Shown piece by piece: positions 43,138 through 51,852 of a stretch of 64,000 nucleotides of DNA. A program made the translations under genes and the position numbers. Position 1 is the first letter of the stretch; the number at the start of each line of letters is the position of its first letter. Under the pieces are notes generated by a model that worked only from the letters and a program-made list of their open reading frames with translations, was not told the DNA's origin and ran no database searches. This DNA is from Isoptericola jiangsuensis. GTDB lineage: Bacteria > Actinomycetota > Actinomycetes > Actinomycetales > Cellulomonadaceae. The DNA lies in the NCBI RefSeq assembly GCF_002563715.1, contig NZ_PDJJ01000001.1:3224001-3288000 (forward strand). The letters are read 5' to 3'.

Positions 43138-44270
43138 GACGAGGCGCGCGTGCCGTCGACGCCCAGCTCGTCCGGCGCGGACACCGACGAACGCCCCGTC
43201 CGACGCGGCCGGTACACGACCTGCGCGAGGAACACGTACCGCAGCATGAACGCGACCAGGATGAGACCGGCCTGCACGAGCTCCGGGTGCGGGACGGCAC
43301 GCTCGACGATCCACCACAGGAACACCGTGCGCACCAGCGCCTCGGTCCCGTTGAACGCGAACGACTGCGCGAACCGGCCCCACACGCCGAACCGGCCCTC
43401 CGCGCGCAGGTCGCCGAACACGAACCGCTCCTGCAGGAGGAAGTTCCCGACGATCGTCAGCACGTTCGCGGCGACCGCCGCCGGCAGGTAGTGGACACCC
43501 AGCTGCTGCAGCACCGCCAGGATCACCAGGTTCGCGACCGCGCCCGACGCCCCGATGAGGGCGAACGGCGACAGCCGGCCGAACCGCAGGGACGCCAGCT
43601 GCATCAGGTAGCGCGTCCCGTTGCGCACGTCCGCCTTCGACGTCCCCGCGAACCGGCGGCCGAACACGAACGGCACCTCCGCCACCGTCAGACGCTGGCG
43701 GGCGAGGATCTCCAGCAGGATCTTGAAGCCGCGCGGGCGCAGCGCCGCCGCGTCCACCGCACCCGCCCGCACCACGAAGAACCCCGTCATCGGGTCGGTG
43801 ACGTTGCGCAGCCGCAGCGGGAACATCGACCGGGCCAGCAGCCCCGACACCTTCGACACCGCCTTGCGGTGCCAGCCGTCCAGCCCCCCGGCGTCACCCC
43901 GGCCCGTGTAGCGGGACGCGACCACCACGTCCACGCCGGTGTCCGCCGCCGCCGCGAGCAGCACCGGGACCATCTCCGGCGGGTGCTGCAGGTCGCCGTC
44001 CATGACGACCACGCGCTCCCCCCGGGCCGAGCGCAGCCCCTCGACGACCGCCCCCGACAACCCGCCGTCGGGGCGCTCGCGGTGGATCATCCGCACCGGC
44101 ACCACGGAGGTCCGGGCGACCTCCTCCACGACCTGCGGGGTGTCGTCCCGGGAGTCGTCGACGAACAGGACCTCCGCCGCCACGCCGTCGAGCGCGAGCC
44201 CGAGCCGACGCACGAGCTCGGGGACGTTCGCTCCCTCGTTGAACGTCGGGACCACGACGGTGACGTCCAC
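43134..44270 (-). CDS. Polyprenyl-phosphate glycosyltransferase (DPM1-like GT2) fused to a GtrA domain
   Basis: A 378-residue fusion. Residues 1 to about 230 are a polyprenol-phosphate mannose synthase-like GT2: VTVVVPTFNEGANVPELVRR, EVLFVDDSRDDTPQVV, VVVMDGDLQHPPEMVPVL (the DXD region), ASRYTGRGDAGG and PMTGFFVVRAGAV. From about 240 a GtrA-type domain of four helices begins (FALIGASGAVANLVILAVLQ). GTG at 44270 is preceded by AGGAGG, which fixes the start. It probably makes a lipid-linked sugar and helps flip it for use by the adjacent GT87-like enzyme. Confidence 0.87.
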   Translation of the reverse strand: MDVTVVVPTFNEGANVPELVRRLGLALDGVAAEVLFVDDSRDDTPQVVEEVARTSVVPVRMIHRERPDGGLSGAVVEGLRSARGERVVVMDGDLQHPPEMVPVLLAAAADTGVDVVVASRYTGRGDAGGLDGWHRKAVSKVSGLLARSMFPLRLRNVTDPMTGFFVVRAGAVDAAALRPRGFKILLEILARQRLTVAEVPFVFGRRFAGTSKADVRNGTRYLMQLASLRFGRLSPFALIGASGAVANLVILAVLQQLGVHYLPAAVAANVLTIVGNFLLQERFVFGDLRAEGRFGVWGRFAQSFAFNGTEALVRTVFLWWIVERAVPHPELVQAGLILVAFMLRYVFLAQVVYRPRRTGRSSVSAPDELGVDGTRASS

Positions 44271-44342
44271 GGGTCCTCCTCCGGATTGTCGACGCCTCAC
44301 GGTCGCACCGGCGTCGGGCGGGGTCAACACGCGCCCGGGGCG

Positions 44343-44357
44343 TTCACCCGGGTGATT
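44343..44357. promoter_or_regulatory. Palindromic TTCACCC/ATCACCC pair upstream of the GT2-GtrA operon
   Basis: TTCACCC (plus, 44343-44349) and ATCACCC (minus, 44357-44351) meet head to head as TTCACCCGGGTGATT. This differs from the direct-repeat layout in the island, and I find no TAGNNT at the expected 39-42 nt. A TTGACC-N17-GACCGT promoter candidate on the minus strand begins at 44327. Function uncertain. Confidence 0.35.
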
Positions 44358-44398
44358 CCGGGCCACGGCCGGACCGCTCTACCGGCGGACCCGGACGA

Positions 44399-44435
44399 CG
44401 ACGGCGGCCGCCCCCACCGGGGACGACCGCCGTCG
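44399..44435. terminator. Terminator hairpin downstream of prs
   Basis: Stem CGACGGCGG / CCGCCGTCG (44399-44407 with 44427-44435), with a further CCCC/GGGG pairing inside, lies 13 nt beyond the prs stop codon on the minus strand. It is followed by a G/C-rich tail rather than a T-run. Confidence 0.65.
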
Positions 44436-44447
44436 CGGGGGGGCAGG

Positions 44448-45431
44448 TCAGGAGTTGCCGTCGAACAGCGACGTGACCGAGCCGTCGTCGAACACCTCGC
44501 GGATGGCGCGGGCGATGAGCGGGGCGATGGACAGCACGGTGAGGCCGTCGAACCGCTTCTCGGCGGCGATGGGCAGGGTGTCGGTGACGACGACCTCGCT
44601 CGCGCCGCACTCGGACAGGCGCTGCGCGGCCGGGTCGGACAGCACGCCGTGGGTGGCGGCGACGACGACCGACTTGGCACCGGCGGACATGATGACGTTG
44701 ACGGCCTCGGCGATGGTGCCGCCGGTGTCGATGAGGTCGTCGACGAGCACGCACTCGCGGCCCTCGACGTCACCGACGACCCGGTTGGCGACGGCCTGGT
44801 TGGGACGCGTGACGTCGCGCGTCTTGTGGACGAACGCGAGCGGGCAGCCGCCGAGCTTGTCGGCCCACTGCTCGGCGACGCGGATGCGGCCGGCGTCCGG
44901 GGAGACCACGGCGACGTTGGTGAGGTCGACGCGGGAGCGCACGTAGTCCGTGAGGACGGGCATGGCCCACAGGTGGTCGACGGGGCCGTCGAAGAAGCCC
45001 TGGATCTGCGCGGTGTGCAGGTCGACGCTCATGATGCGGTCGGCGCCGGCGGTGCGGAGCATGTCGGCGACCAGGCGGGCCGAGATCGGCTCGCGGCCGC
45101 GGCTCTTCTTGTCCTGGCGGGCGTACGCGTAGAACGGCGCGACCACGGTGACGGTGCGGGCCGAGGCGCGCTTGGCGGCGTCGACCATGAGCAGGTGCTC
45201 CATGAGCCACTGGTTCACCGGGGCGGTGTGGCTCTGGAGCAGGAAGATGTCCGTGCCGCGGACCGACTCGCCGAACCGCACGTAGGTCTCGCTGTTCGCG
45301 AAGTCGTAGGCGGAGACGGGCAGGAGCCCGATGCCCAGCTCCTTCGCGACGGCCTCGGCGAGCTCGGGGTGCGCGCGCCCGGTAGCGAGGACGAGGGTGC
45401 GCTCACCGGTGCCGGGGATCGAGGTGTTCAT
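44448..45431 (-). CDS. prs: Ribose-phosphate pyrophosphokinase (PRPP synthetase)
   Basis: Makes PRPP from ribose-5-phosphate and ATP for nucleotide, histidine and (in actinobacteria) decaprenylphosphoryl-arabinose synthesis. The 327-residue protein shows FANSETYVRFGESVRGTDIF, YAYARQDKKSRGREPISARL, VDLHTAQIQGFFDGPVDHL and the PRPP-binding loop ECVLVDDLIDTGGTIAEA. ATG at 45431 with GAAGGA upstream. It follows glmU by 53 nt in the conserved glmU-prs pair. Confidence 0.97.
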   Translation of the reverse strand: MNTSIPGTGERTLVLATGRAHPELAEAVAKELGIGLLPVSAYDFANSETYVRFGESVRGTDIFLLQSHTAPVNQWLMEHLLMVDAAKRASARTVTVVAPFYAYARQDKKSRGREPISARLVADMLRTAGADRIMSVDLHTAQIQGFFDGPVDHLWAMPVLTDYVRSRVDLTNVAVVSPDAGRIRVAEQWADKLGGCPLAFVHKTRDVTRPNQAVANRVVGDVEGRECVLVDDLIDTGGTIAEAVNVIMSAGAKSVVVAATHGVLSDPAAQRLSECGASEVVVTDTLPIAAEKRFDGLTVLSIAPLIARAIREVFDDGSVTSLFDGNS

Positions 45432-45484
45432 CAGCGGGGGTTCCTTCGGGTTGCTGCTCGGGGGCGGGGTCGGGCGGACGGACG

Positions 45485-47170
45485 TCAGGCGGACTCGGTG
45501 GACGACGACGCGCCGGCGTCCTCGTCGGGCACCACGGGGATCGCCCCCGTGAGGGCATTGTGCTCGGCGAGCTCGCGCCTCGCCTGCGCACCGAGCCCGT
45601 CCGGCGAGGTGCCGAGGGAGCGGGCGGCGGCGTCGGCGGCGGCGGTGTCGGGGCGGCGGCGCTCGACCCAGCCCTCGACGTTCTTCTGCTGGGCGCGGCT
45701 CACGCCCAGCGCCCCGGCGGGGACGTCGCGCGTGATGATGCTGCCGGCGGCGGTGTACGCGCCGTCGCCCACGGTGACGGGCGCGACGAACATGTTGTCC
45801 GCGCCGGTGCGGGCGTGGGAGCCGATGACGGTGCGGTGCTTGGCCACGCCGTCGTAGTTGACGGTGACGGACGCGGCACCGATGTTCGTGCCCTCGCCGA
45901 TGGTGGCGTCGCCGACGTAGGACAGGTGCGGCACCTTGGAGCCCGCGCCGATCTCCGCGTTCTTCGTCTCGACGAACGTGCCGATCTTGCCCTTGTCGCC
46001 CAGCACCGTGTTCGGGCGCAGGTACGCGAACGGGCCGACCGACGCGCCGGCGCCGATGACCGACAGCGAGCCGTGCGTGCGGACCACGGTCGCGCCCTCG
46101 CCGACCTCGACGTCGGTGAGCGTCGTGTCCGGGCCGATGGTGGCGCCCGTGGCGACGACGGTCGCGCCGTGGAGCTGCGTGCCCGGCAGCAGGGTGACGT
46201 CCGGGGCGAGCTCGACGTCGACGTCGACCCAGGTGGTGGCGGGGTCGACGACGGTGACGCCCGCGCGCATCCAGTCGTCCAGGACGCGGCGGTTGAGCTC
46301 CGCGCGAAGCACGGCGAGCTGGACGCGGTCGTTGACGCCCTCGACCGTCATCGGGTCGTCGGCGACGACGGCGCGCACGGTGCCGCCGGCTTCGCGGGCG
46401 AGCGCGACGACGTCCGTGAGGTAGACCTCGCCCTGGGAGTTGTCGCTGCCCACGCGGGCGAGGCCGTCGCGCAGCACCGCGGCGTCGAACACGTACACGC
46501 CGGAGTTGATCTCGCGGATCTCGAGCTGCTCGGCGGTGGCCTCGGCGTGCTCGACGATGTGCAGGACGTCGCCCGTGCCCTGCTGGCGCACGATGCGGCC
46601 GTAGCCGGTCGCGTCGTCAACGACGGTGGTGAGGATGGTGACGGCGTTGGCGTCGGTGTGATGGGCCGCGACGAGTTCGGCCAGGGTGGCACCGTCGAGC
46701 AGCGGCACGTCGCTGGCGAGTACCACGACGGACCCGTCGACGCCGTCGCCGAGCGGGTGCTCGCCGCCGTCAACGTGCTCGTCGTGGACGTCGTCGACGT
46801 GGGAGAGCTCGGCGGCCCGCGCCGCATGGACGGTGGCGTCGAGCGCGTCGAGCGCGCACTGGACGGCCCGTCCGGTGCCGTACACCTCGTCCTGATCGAC
46901 GACGAGCGCCGTGGGGGCGACCTGCAGGGCGTGCGCGGCGACGAGGTCGCGCTCGTGGCGCACGACGACGGCGATCCGCTCGGGTCCGAGCTCGTCGGCG
47001 GCGACCAGCGCGTGGCCGAGCATGGAGCGCCCGCCGAGGGCGTGCAGCATCTTCGGCGTCGCCGACTTCATGCGTGTGCCCTGCCCTGCGGCGAGGACGA
47101 CGACGGCCGTGGGGTGCGGCGTCGCGGGTGCGGTCGGGTCCTGGTCGCCGTCAGGGGCAGTGGGAACCAC
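45485..47170 (-). CDS. glmU: Bifunctional GlmU: GlcNAc-1-phosphate uridyltransferase / glucosamine-1-phosphate acetyltransferase
   Basis: Makes UDP-GlcNAc for peptidoglycan. The N-terminal domain has TAVVVLAAGQGTRMKSATPK, DEVYGTGRAVQCALDAL and SDVPLLDG; the C-terminal left-handed beta-helix has GPFAYLRPNTVLGDKGKIG, VETKNAEIGAGSKVPHLSYV and NYDGVAKHRTVIGSHA. The GTG at 47170 preceded by GGAGC gives VVPTAPDGDQ. At 561 residues it is longer than the usual 450-500. Two additions are visible: an Asp/His/Glu-rich insertion near residues 111-147 before SVVVLASDVPLL, and an acidic Ala/Ser-rich C-terminus. Function should be normal, since catalytic motifs are intact. Confidence 0.95.
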   Translation of the reverse strand: MVPTAPDGDQDPTAPATPHPTAVVVLAAGQGTRMKSATPKMLHALGGRSMLGHALVAADELGPERIAVVVRHERDLVAAHALQVAPTALVVDQDEVYGTGRAVQCALDALDATVHAARAAELSHVDDVHDEHVDGGEHPLGDGVDGSVVVLASDVPLLDGATLAELVAAHHTDANAVTILTTVVDDATGYGRIVRQQGTGDVLHIVEHAEATAEQLEIREINSGVYVFDAAVLRDGLARVGSDNSQGEVYLTDVVALAREAGGTVRAVVADDPMTVEGVNDRVQLAVLRAELNRRVLDDWMRAGVTVVDPATTWVDVDVELAPDVTLLPGTQLHGATVVATGATIGPDTTLTDVEVGEGATVVRTHGSLSVIGAGASVGPFAYLRPNTVLGDKGKIGTFVETKNAEIGAGSKVPHLSYVGDATIGEGTNIGAASVTVNYDGVAKHRTVIGSHARTGADNMFVAPVTVGDGAYTAAGSIITRDVPAGALGVSRAQQKNVEGWVERRRPDTAAADAAARSLGTSPDGLGAQARRELAEHNALTGAIPVVPDEDAGASSSTESA

Positions 47171-47205
47171 GGGTGCTCCGTCTCGTTGTCGGGGTCTCGG
47201 GCGCG

Positions 47206-47277
47206 CTCCGCCCCCAGGACTCGAACCTGGACCAAGGGCACCAAAAACCCTTGTGCTGCCGATTACACCAAGGCGGA
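47206..47277 (-). tRNA. tRNA-Gln (anticodon TTG)
   Basis: On the minus strand a 72-nt cloverleaf can be drawn: acceptor TCCGCCT / GGGCGGA, D-arm with GTGTAATCGGCAGCAC, anticodon stem AGGGT / GCCCT with loop TTTTGGT (anticodon TTG, glutamine CAA), a 4-nt variable loop, and T-arm CCAGG-TTCGAGT-CCTGG. Discriminator base G. CCA is not encoded. It lies 35 nt upstream of glmU. Confidence 0.95.
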
Positions 47278-47470
47278 ACGGTCGCGGTCCGGTGCCGTCC
47301 CGGCGCCCGGGCGGCTGCGCGGGACCGGCCGCACCGTCGCACGTCCTGGTCTCAGTGTGCCAGGTCCGGCGGGGTGCACCCGGTCCGCGGGCACGTCGCG
47401 CGGGGCGCCGGCGGAGTGGCCTCGGCCACAGCCCCGTGGTGCCCGCGCCGGATACGGGCACAATGGGCAC

Positions 47471-48112
47471 ATGCCTGCCGAGCCCCGCGAGTCGAAGCGT
47501 GCGCCCCGATCCCGGATGACGGCGAGCCAGCGTCGCGAGCAGCTCCTGGCGGTGGGTCGGGGCCTGTTCGCCACCAAGGGGTTCGACGGGACCAGCGTCG
47601 AGGAGATCGCGGCGACGGCAGGCGTGTCGAAGCCGGTCGTGTACGAGCACTTCGGCGGCAAGGAGGGGATCTACGCCGTCATCGTCGACCGCGAGGTGCG
47701 GGCCCTGACGGGCGCGCTGACCGGTGCGCTGGCCGAGGGCGGGCACCCGAAGATGATGGTGGAGCGCACCGCGCTGGCCCTGCTCGGGTACATCGAGTCC
47801 TCCGAGGACGGGTTCCGCATCCTCGTGCGCGACTCCCCGGTGGCGCAGGCCACGGGGACGTTCTCCTCCCTCATCGGCGACGTCGCGGCGCAGGTGGAGC
47901 ACATCCTCGCCGACCAGCTCAAGCGCAACGGCCTGGACCCGAAGGTGGCGCCGCTGTACGCGCAGATGCTGGTCGGGATGGTCGCCCTGACGGGCCAGTA
48001 CTGGCTGGACGCCCGGCAGCCGAAGAAGGCGGACGTCGCCGCGCACCTGGTGAACCTGGCGTGGAACGGGCTCGCGGGCATGGAGAAGAAGCCGGGCCTC
48101 ATCGGCGGCTGA
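47471..48112 (+). CDS. TetR-family transcriptional regulator
   Basis: Regulator of 213 residues with an N-terminal TetR helix-turn-helix: RREQLLAVGRGLFATKGFDG, TSVEEIAATAGVSKPVVYEH and FGGKEGIYAVIVDREV. The C-terminal ligand domain is helical and unassigned. A CACAAT sequence begins 12 nt before the ATG at 47471, fitting a leaderless start. No divergent target gene is adjacent (tRNA-Gln and glmU point away), so the target is unknown. Confidence 0.88.
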   Translation: MPAEPRESKRAPRSRMTASQRREQLLAVGRGLFATKGFDGTSVEEIAATAGVSKPVVYEHFGGKEGIYAVIVDREVRALTGALTGALAEGGHPKMMVERTALALLGYIESSEDGFRILVRDSPVAQATGTFSSLIGDVAAQVEHILADQLKRNGLDPKVAPLYAQMLVGMVALTGQYWLDARQPKKADVAAHLVNLAWNGLAGMEKKPGLIGG

Positions 48113-48132
48113 CGCGCCCCGCCCGCCGGAGC

Positions 48133-48149
48133 CGTCAAGAGTCTTGACG
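48133..48149. promoter_or_regulatory. Palindromic operator overlapping the MarR-gene promoter
   Basis: CGTCAAGAGTCTTGACG is a perfect 17-nt palindrome (GTCAAGA-G-TCTTGAC core). Its right half contains TTGACG, a -35-like element, 15 nt before TACGCT at 48165, which itself starts 12 nt before the ATG at 48177. This is the layout expected for an autoregulating MarR repressor. Confidence 0.65.
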
Positions 48150-48176
48150 TCGAGAGAGTCGGGATACGCTGTGCGG

Positions 48177-48692
48177 ATGGTGAGCACCCGCACCGACCCC
48201 GGCACCGGGGACGAGGTCGACCGCATCGTCGCCGCCTGGCAGCACGAGCGTCCCGACCTCGACGTCGAGCCGCTGGCCGTGTTCTCCCGGATCAGCCGCC
48301 TCGCCCGTCACCTCGACCGGGCCCGACGCGGCGCGTTCGCCCGCCACGACCTCGAGACCTGGGAGTTCGACGTCCTGTCCGCGCTGCGCCGCTCCGGCGC
48401 CCCCTACCGGCTCTCCCCCGGCCGGCTCGTCGCGCAGACCCTCGTCACCAGCGGCACCATGACCAACCGCATCGACCGCCTCGAGCACCGCGGCCTCGTG
48501 GAACGCCACCGCTCCCCCGACGACCGCCGCGGCGTCCTCGTCCAGCTCACCGCCTCGGGCCGGGCCAGCGTCGACGCCGCGATGAGCGACCTCCTCGACG
48601 TCGAGTCCACCGTGCTGTCCGCCCTGCCCCCCGACGAGCGACCCGGCCTCGCCGCGCTGCTGCGCACCCTCGGTGCGCAGTTCGATGAGTAG
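48177..48692 (+). CDS. MarR-family transcriptional regulator
   Basis: Winged-helix regulator of 171 residues: YRLSPGRLVAQTLVTSGTMT (recognition region), NRIDRLEHRGLVERHRSPDD and the wing RRGVLVQLTASGRASVDA. The ATG at 48177 matches a leaderless start downstream of TACGCT; longer in-frame starts (48144, 48171) would place the operator inside the gene. It overlaps the MFS transporter start by 8 nt, so regulator and transporter form an operon, probably a ligand-responsive efflux or uptake unit. Confidence 0.88.
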   Translation: MVSTRTDPGTGDEVDRIVAAWQHERPDLDVEPLAVFSRISRLARHLDRARRGAFARHDLETWEFDVLSALRRSGAPYRLSPGRLVAQTLVTSGTMTNRIDRLEHRGLVERHRSPDDRRGVLVQLTASGRASVDAAMSDLLDVESTVLSALPPDERPGLAALLRTLGAQFDE

Positions 48693-49959
48693 CGGCGACG
48701 ACCGGACCCCGGGCCCGACGGCGGGCCGCGACGGGGACGACGGCGCGCGACGCCGCGCGGCGGCCGGTGCCGCGGGCGGGTTCGTGCTCCTCGCGCTGCT
48801 GCTCGCGTCGGTCAACCTGCGCGCGCACCTCGCGTCGCTGCCGCCCGTCGTCGACGACGTCGCCGCGTCGCTCGGCCTGACCTCGGCCGGCGTCGGCCTG
48901 CTGACGTCGGTGCCCGTCCTCTGCTTCGCGCTGTTCACCCCGGCGGCGTCCGCCCTCACCGCGCGGCTCGGCCCCGAACGGGCGATCACGCTCGGCCTCC
49001 TCGGCATCCTCGGCGGCACGCTGCTGCGCTCCACCGGCTCCGTCACCACGGCGATGGCCGGCACCGCCGTGCTCGGCGTCGGGATCACGATCGGCAACGT
49101 CGCCGTGCCCGTCGTCATCGCCCGCGACTTCCGGGACCGTGCCGCGTCCGTCACCGGCGCGTACGCCGCCACCATGAACGCGGGCTCCACCGTCACGACG
49201 CTCCTGACCGTGCCCCTCGCCGTCGCCTACGGCTGGCAGTGGGCGCTCGCCGGCTGGGGCGTCCTGGCCGTCCTCGCGCTGGCCGCCTGGGTGCCCGCCG
49301 GGCGCGGGCTCGCGGCGCACCACCGGGGGGAGGCCGCGGGTCGACCGCAGGGCGTCGCGCCGCACGCCGAGGCCGGGCGCGGCACGGGCACCGCCCAGCG
49401 CCGCCTCGTCGTGCTGCTCACCGTCGCGTTCGCGGGGCAGGCGTCCGGCTACTACGCGATGACGGCGTGGCTGCCGTCGATCCTCGGCGACCAGGTGGGT
49501 CTCGCGCCCGCGGCCGCGGGCGGCGGCGCGGCGCCGTTCCAGCTCGCCGCGGTCGCCGGGGCGTTCCTCGTCCCGCTCGCCCTGGCCCGGCGCGTCCCCG
49601 CCCGGGCGGTGGCCACCACGCTGTCCCTGCTGTGGATCGCCCTGCCGGTCGGCATCCTCGCCGCCCCGGACCTGTGGTGGCTGTGGGTGTGCTGCGCGGG
49701 CGTCGCGCAGGGCGGCAACTTCACGGTCGTCATGACCCTGCTCGCGCAGCGCTCCCCCACCGTCGCGGCCGCCCGTCGCGGGTCCGCCGTCGTGCAGACC
49801 GCCGGGTACGGGTGCGCGGCGGCCGCCCCCACCGCGCTCGGCGCGGTGCACGAGGCCACCGGCGGCTGGGCGGCGCCCCTGCTGGTGGTGCTCGCGCTGC
49901 TCGTCGCCATGACGGTCGCCCTGTGGGCGGCCTCGCGGCCCACGTACCTCGACCGCTGA
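48685..49959 (+). CDS. MFS transporter (CynX/NimT-like)
   Basis: Major facilitator of 424 residues with 12 predicted helices. The first helix region NLRAHLASLPPVVDDVAASL and LLTSVPVLCFALFTPAASAL are typical of the cyanate/nitroimidazole (CynX/NimT) subfamily; ARLGPERAITLGLLGILGG is the loop-2 region. Start ATG at 48685 lies inside the end of marR (8-nt overlap). Its substrate is unknown; coupling with a MarR repressor suggests export of a small toxic compound. Confidence 0.87.
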   Translation: MSSGDDRTPGPTAGRDGDDGARRRAAAGAAGGFVLLALLLASVNLRAHLASLPPVVDDVAASLGLTSAGVGLLTSVPVLCFALFTPAASALTARLGPERAITLGLLGILGGTLLRSTGSVTTAMAGTAVLGVGITIGNVAVPVVIARDFRDRAASVTGAYAATMNAGSTVTTLLTVPLAVAYGWQWALAGWGVLAVLALAAWVPAGRGLAAHHRGEAAGRPQGVAPHAEAGRGTGTAQRRLVVLLTVAFAGQASGYYAMTAWLPSILGDQVGLAPAAAGGGAAPFQLAAVAGAFLVPLALARRVPARAVATTLSLLWIALPVGILAAPDLWWLWVCCAGVAQGGNFTVVMTLLAQRSPTVAAARRGSAVVQTAGYGCAAAAPTALGAVHEATGGWAAPLLVVLALLVAMTVALWAASRPTYLDR

Positions 49960-49976
49960 CCGACCACGCCTTCCCC

Positions 49977-50873
49977 TCACGCGGCCGGCGCGACCTCCAG
50001 GTTCGCCTCGACGAGCAGCTCCAGGAGACGTGACGCGGTGGGCGCCGCGACCGGCGAGGAGACCGCCGAGACCACCCACTGCGGCCGCCCCTGCTCCGGC
50101 AGCGCCGACGCGGTGAGCCCCGCGGCCTGCGGCTTGGCGGCGACGTGCTGCGGCACGATCGCGATGCCGAGGCCGCGCTGGACGAAGTCGAGCAGGGTGT
50201 GGACGTCGTCGACGCTCATCCGTACGCGACGGTCGAGGTGCCGGGCGGCGAAGGCCTCGTCGACGAGCCGCCGCACGCTCCAGGTCTCGCGGAAGTCCAC
50301 GAAGTCGCGCTCGGCGAGGTCCTCCCAGGTGATCCCCGCGGAGCCGGCGAGCGGGTCGGACGGGTGGGTGAGCACGACGACGTCGCGGCGGCCGAGCTCG
50401 AGGCGTCGCAGGCCGCCCAGGTGCTCGGTCGCGGCGAGGAACCCGACGTCGAGGTCGCCGGCACGCAGCTGGGCGGCGAGCTCGTGCGACCCGGCCTGGA
50501 CGAACTGGATCTCGACGAGCGGGTGGCGCAGGCGGAACCGTTCGAGCAGGGAGCCGACGTCGACGACGCCGAGGCACTGCTCGGACCCGACGCGCAGGTG
50601 CCCGGACAGCTGCCGGCTGGCCCGGACGACGGCGTCGCGGCCCCCGGCGGCCTGGGCGAGCATGCGCCGCGCGAACGGGAGCAGCGCCCGCCCGGCGGCG
50701 GTGGTGCTCACCTGCCGGGTGGTGCGCTGGAACAGCGGGGCGCCCAGCTCCTTCTCCAGGGACCGGATCGCGGCGGACAGGCCGGACTGGCTGACGCCGC
50801 ACAGCGCTGCGGCGCGCGTGAAGTGGCCCTCCTCCGCGACGGCGACGACATACTCCATCTGGCGCAGCTCCAT
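49977..50873 (-). CDS. LysR-family transcriptional regulator
   Basis: LysR regulator of 298 residues. N-terminal winged helix: MELRQMEYVVAVAEEGHFTR, AAALCGVSQSGLSAAIRSLE and KELGAPLFQRTTRQVSTTAA; the rest is the periplasmic-binding-like effector domain. It is divergent from two aldo-keto reductase genes with a 102-nt spacer containing ATGAG and CTCAT half-sites 17 nt apart, so it probably controls them. Confidence 0.92.
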   Translation of the reverse strand: MELRQMEYVVAVAEEGHFTRAAALCGVSQSGLSAAIRSLEKELGAPLFQRTTRQVSTTAAGRALLPFARRMLAQAAGGRDAVVRASRQLSGHLRVGSEQCLGVVDVGSLLERFRLRHPLVEIQFVQAGSHELAAQLRAGDLDVGFLAATEHLGGLRRLELGRRDVVVLTHPSDPLAGSAGITWEDLAERDFVDFRETWSVRRLVDEAFAARHLDRRVRMSVDDVHTLLDFVQRGLGIAIVPQHVAAKPQAAGLTASALPEQGRPQWVVSAVSSPVAAPTASRLLELLVEANLEVAPAA

Positions 50874-50975
50874 CGATCACTCCTGCTTCTCAATGTCATG
50901 AGCATCTTTCGTTGGACTTCTCATCATCTCCCTTCCTATCGTCGAAGCACACCCCGATCCGGAACGAGGAGCACC

Positions 50976-51833
50976 GTGCAGCAGCGCACCATCGGAGACA
51001 CAGCAGTCAGCGCCATCGGGCTCGGCGGCATGCCGATGTCCATCGAGGGTCGACCGGACGAGGCCCGGTCCGTCGCGACGATCCACGCCGCCCTCGACGC
51101 GGGCGTCACCCTGATCGACACCGCCGACGCCTACCACCGTGACGCCGACGAGGTCGGCCACAACGAGGAGCTCATCGCCCGCGCGCTGCGCTCCTGGGGC
51201 GGCGACGCGTCCGGCGTCCTCGTCGCGACCAAGGGCGGGCACCTGCGCCCCGGTGACGGCTCCTGGACGCAGGACGGCCGCCCCGAGCACCTCAAGGCCG
51301 CGGCGAAGGAGTCGGCGCGTCGGCTCGGCGTCGAGGCGATCGGCCTCTACCAGTTCCACCGGCCCGACCCGGCCGTCCCCTACGCGGAGTCCGTCGGCGC
51401 GCTCGCCGAGCTCCTCGACGAGGGCGTCGTCCGGCAGGCCGGCATCTCCAACGCGTCCGTCGCGCAGATCGACGAGGCGAACGAGGTCCTGGGCGGGCGG
51501 CTCGTGTCCGTCCAGAACCAGTTCTCCCCCGCGTTCCGCTCCAGCCTGGCCGAGCTCGAGCACTGCGCCGCGATCGGCGTCGCGTTCCTGCCGTGGTCGC
51601 CGCTCGGCGGCATCTCCCGCGCCGGCGACCTCGGGTCGACGCACGCCGCCTTCGGGCGCGTCGCCGAGCGCCACGGCGTCAGCCCCCACCAGGTCGCGCT
51701 CGCCTGGGAGCTGGCGCTCGCCCCCGTCGTCGTGCCCATCCCGGGCGCGTCCCGCCCCGCGAGCATCACCGACTCGGTCCGCGCGGCCGAGCTCACCCTC
51801 ACCGCCGACGAGCTCGCCGAGCTCTCGGCCTGA
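50976..51833 (+). CDS. Aldo/keto reductase
   Basis: NADPH-dependent TIM-barrel oxidoreductase of 285 residues: IGLGGMPMSIEGRPDEARS, GVTLIDTADAYHRDADEVGH (catalytic Asp/Tyr), LVATKGGHLRPGDG with the catalytic Lys, and LYQFHRPDPAVPYAESVGAL. GTG at 50976 is preceded by GAGGAG and replaces an in-frame but implausible upstream extension. First gene of a pair under probable LysR control. Confidence 0.9.
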   Translation: MQQRTIGDTAVSAIGLGGMPMSIEGRPDEARSVATIHAALDAGVTLIDTADAYHRDADEVGHNEELIARALRSWGGDASGVLVATKGGHLRPGDGSWTQDGRPEHLKAAAKESARRLGVEAIGLYQFHRPDPAVPYAESVGALAELLDEGVVRQAGISNASVAQIDEANEVLGGRLVSVQNQFSPAFRSSLAELEHCAAIGVAFLPWSPLGGISRAGDLGSTHAAFGRVAERHGVSPHQVALAWELALAPVVVPIPGASRPASITDSVRAAELTLTADELAELSA

Positions 51834-51852
51834 CCGATCGAGGAGCATCCAC

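Noticed and set aside
47278-47470. Possible small gene between tRNA-Gln and the TetR gene
   Set aside because: Open frames here are short, have no ribosome site or recognisable product, and overlap the likely promoters.
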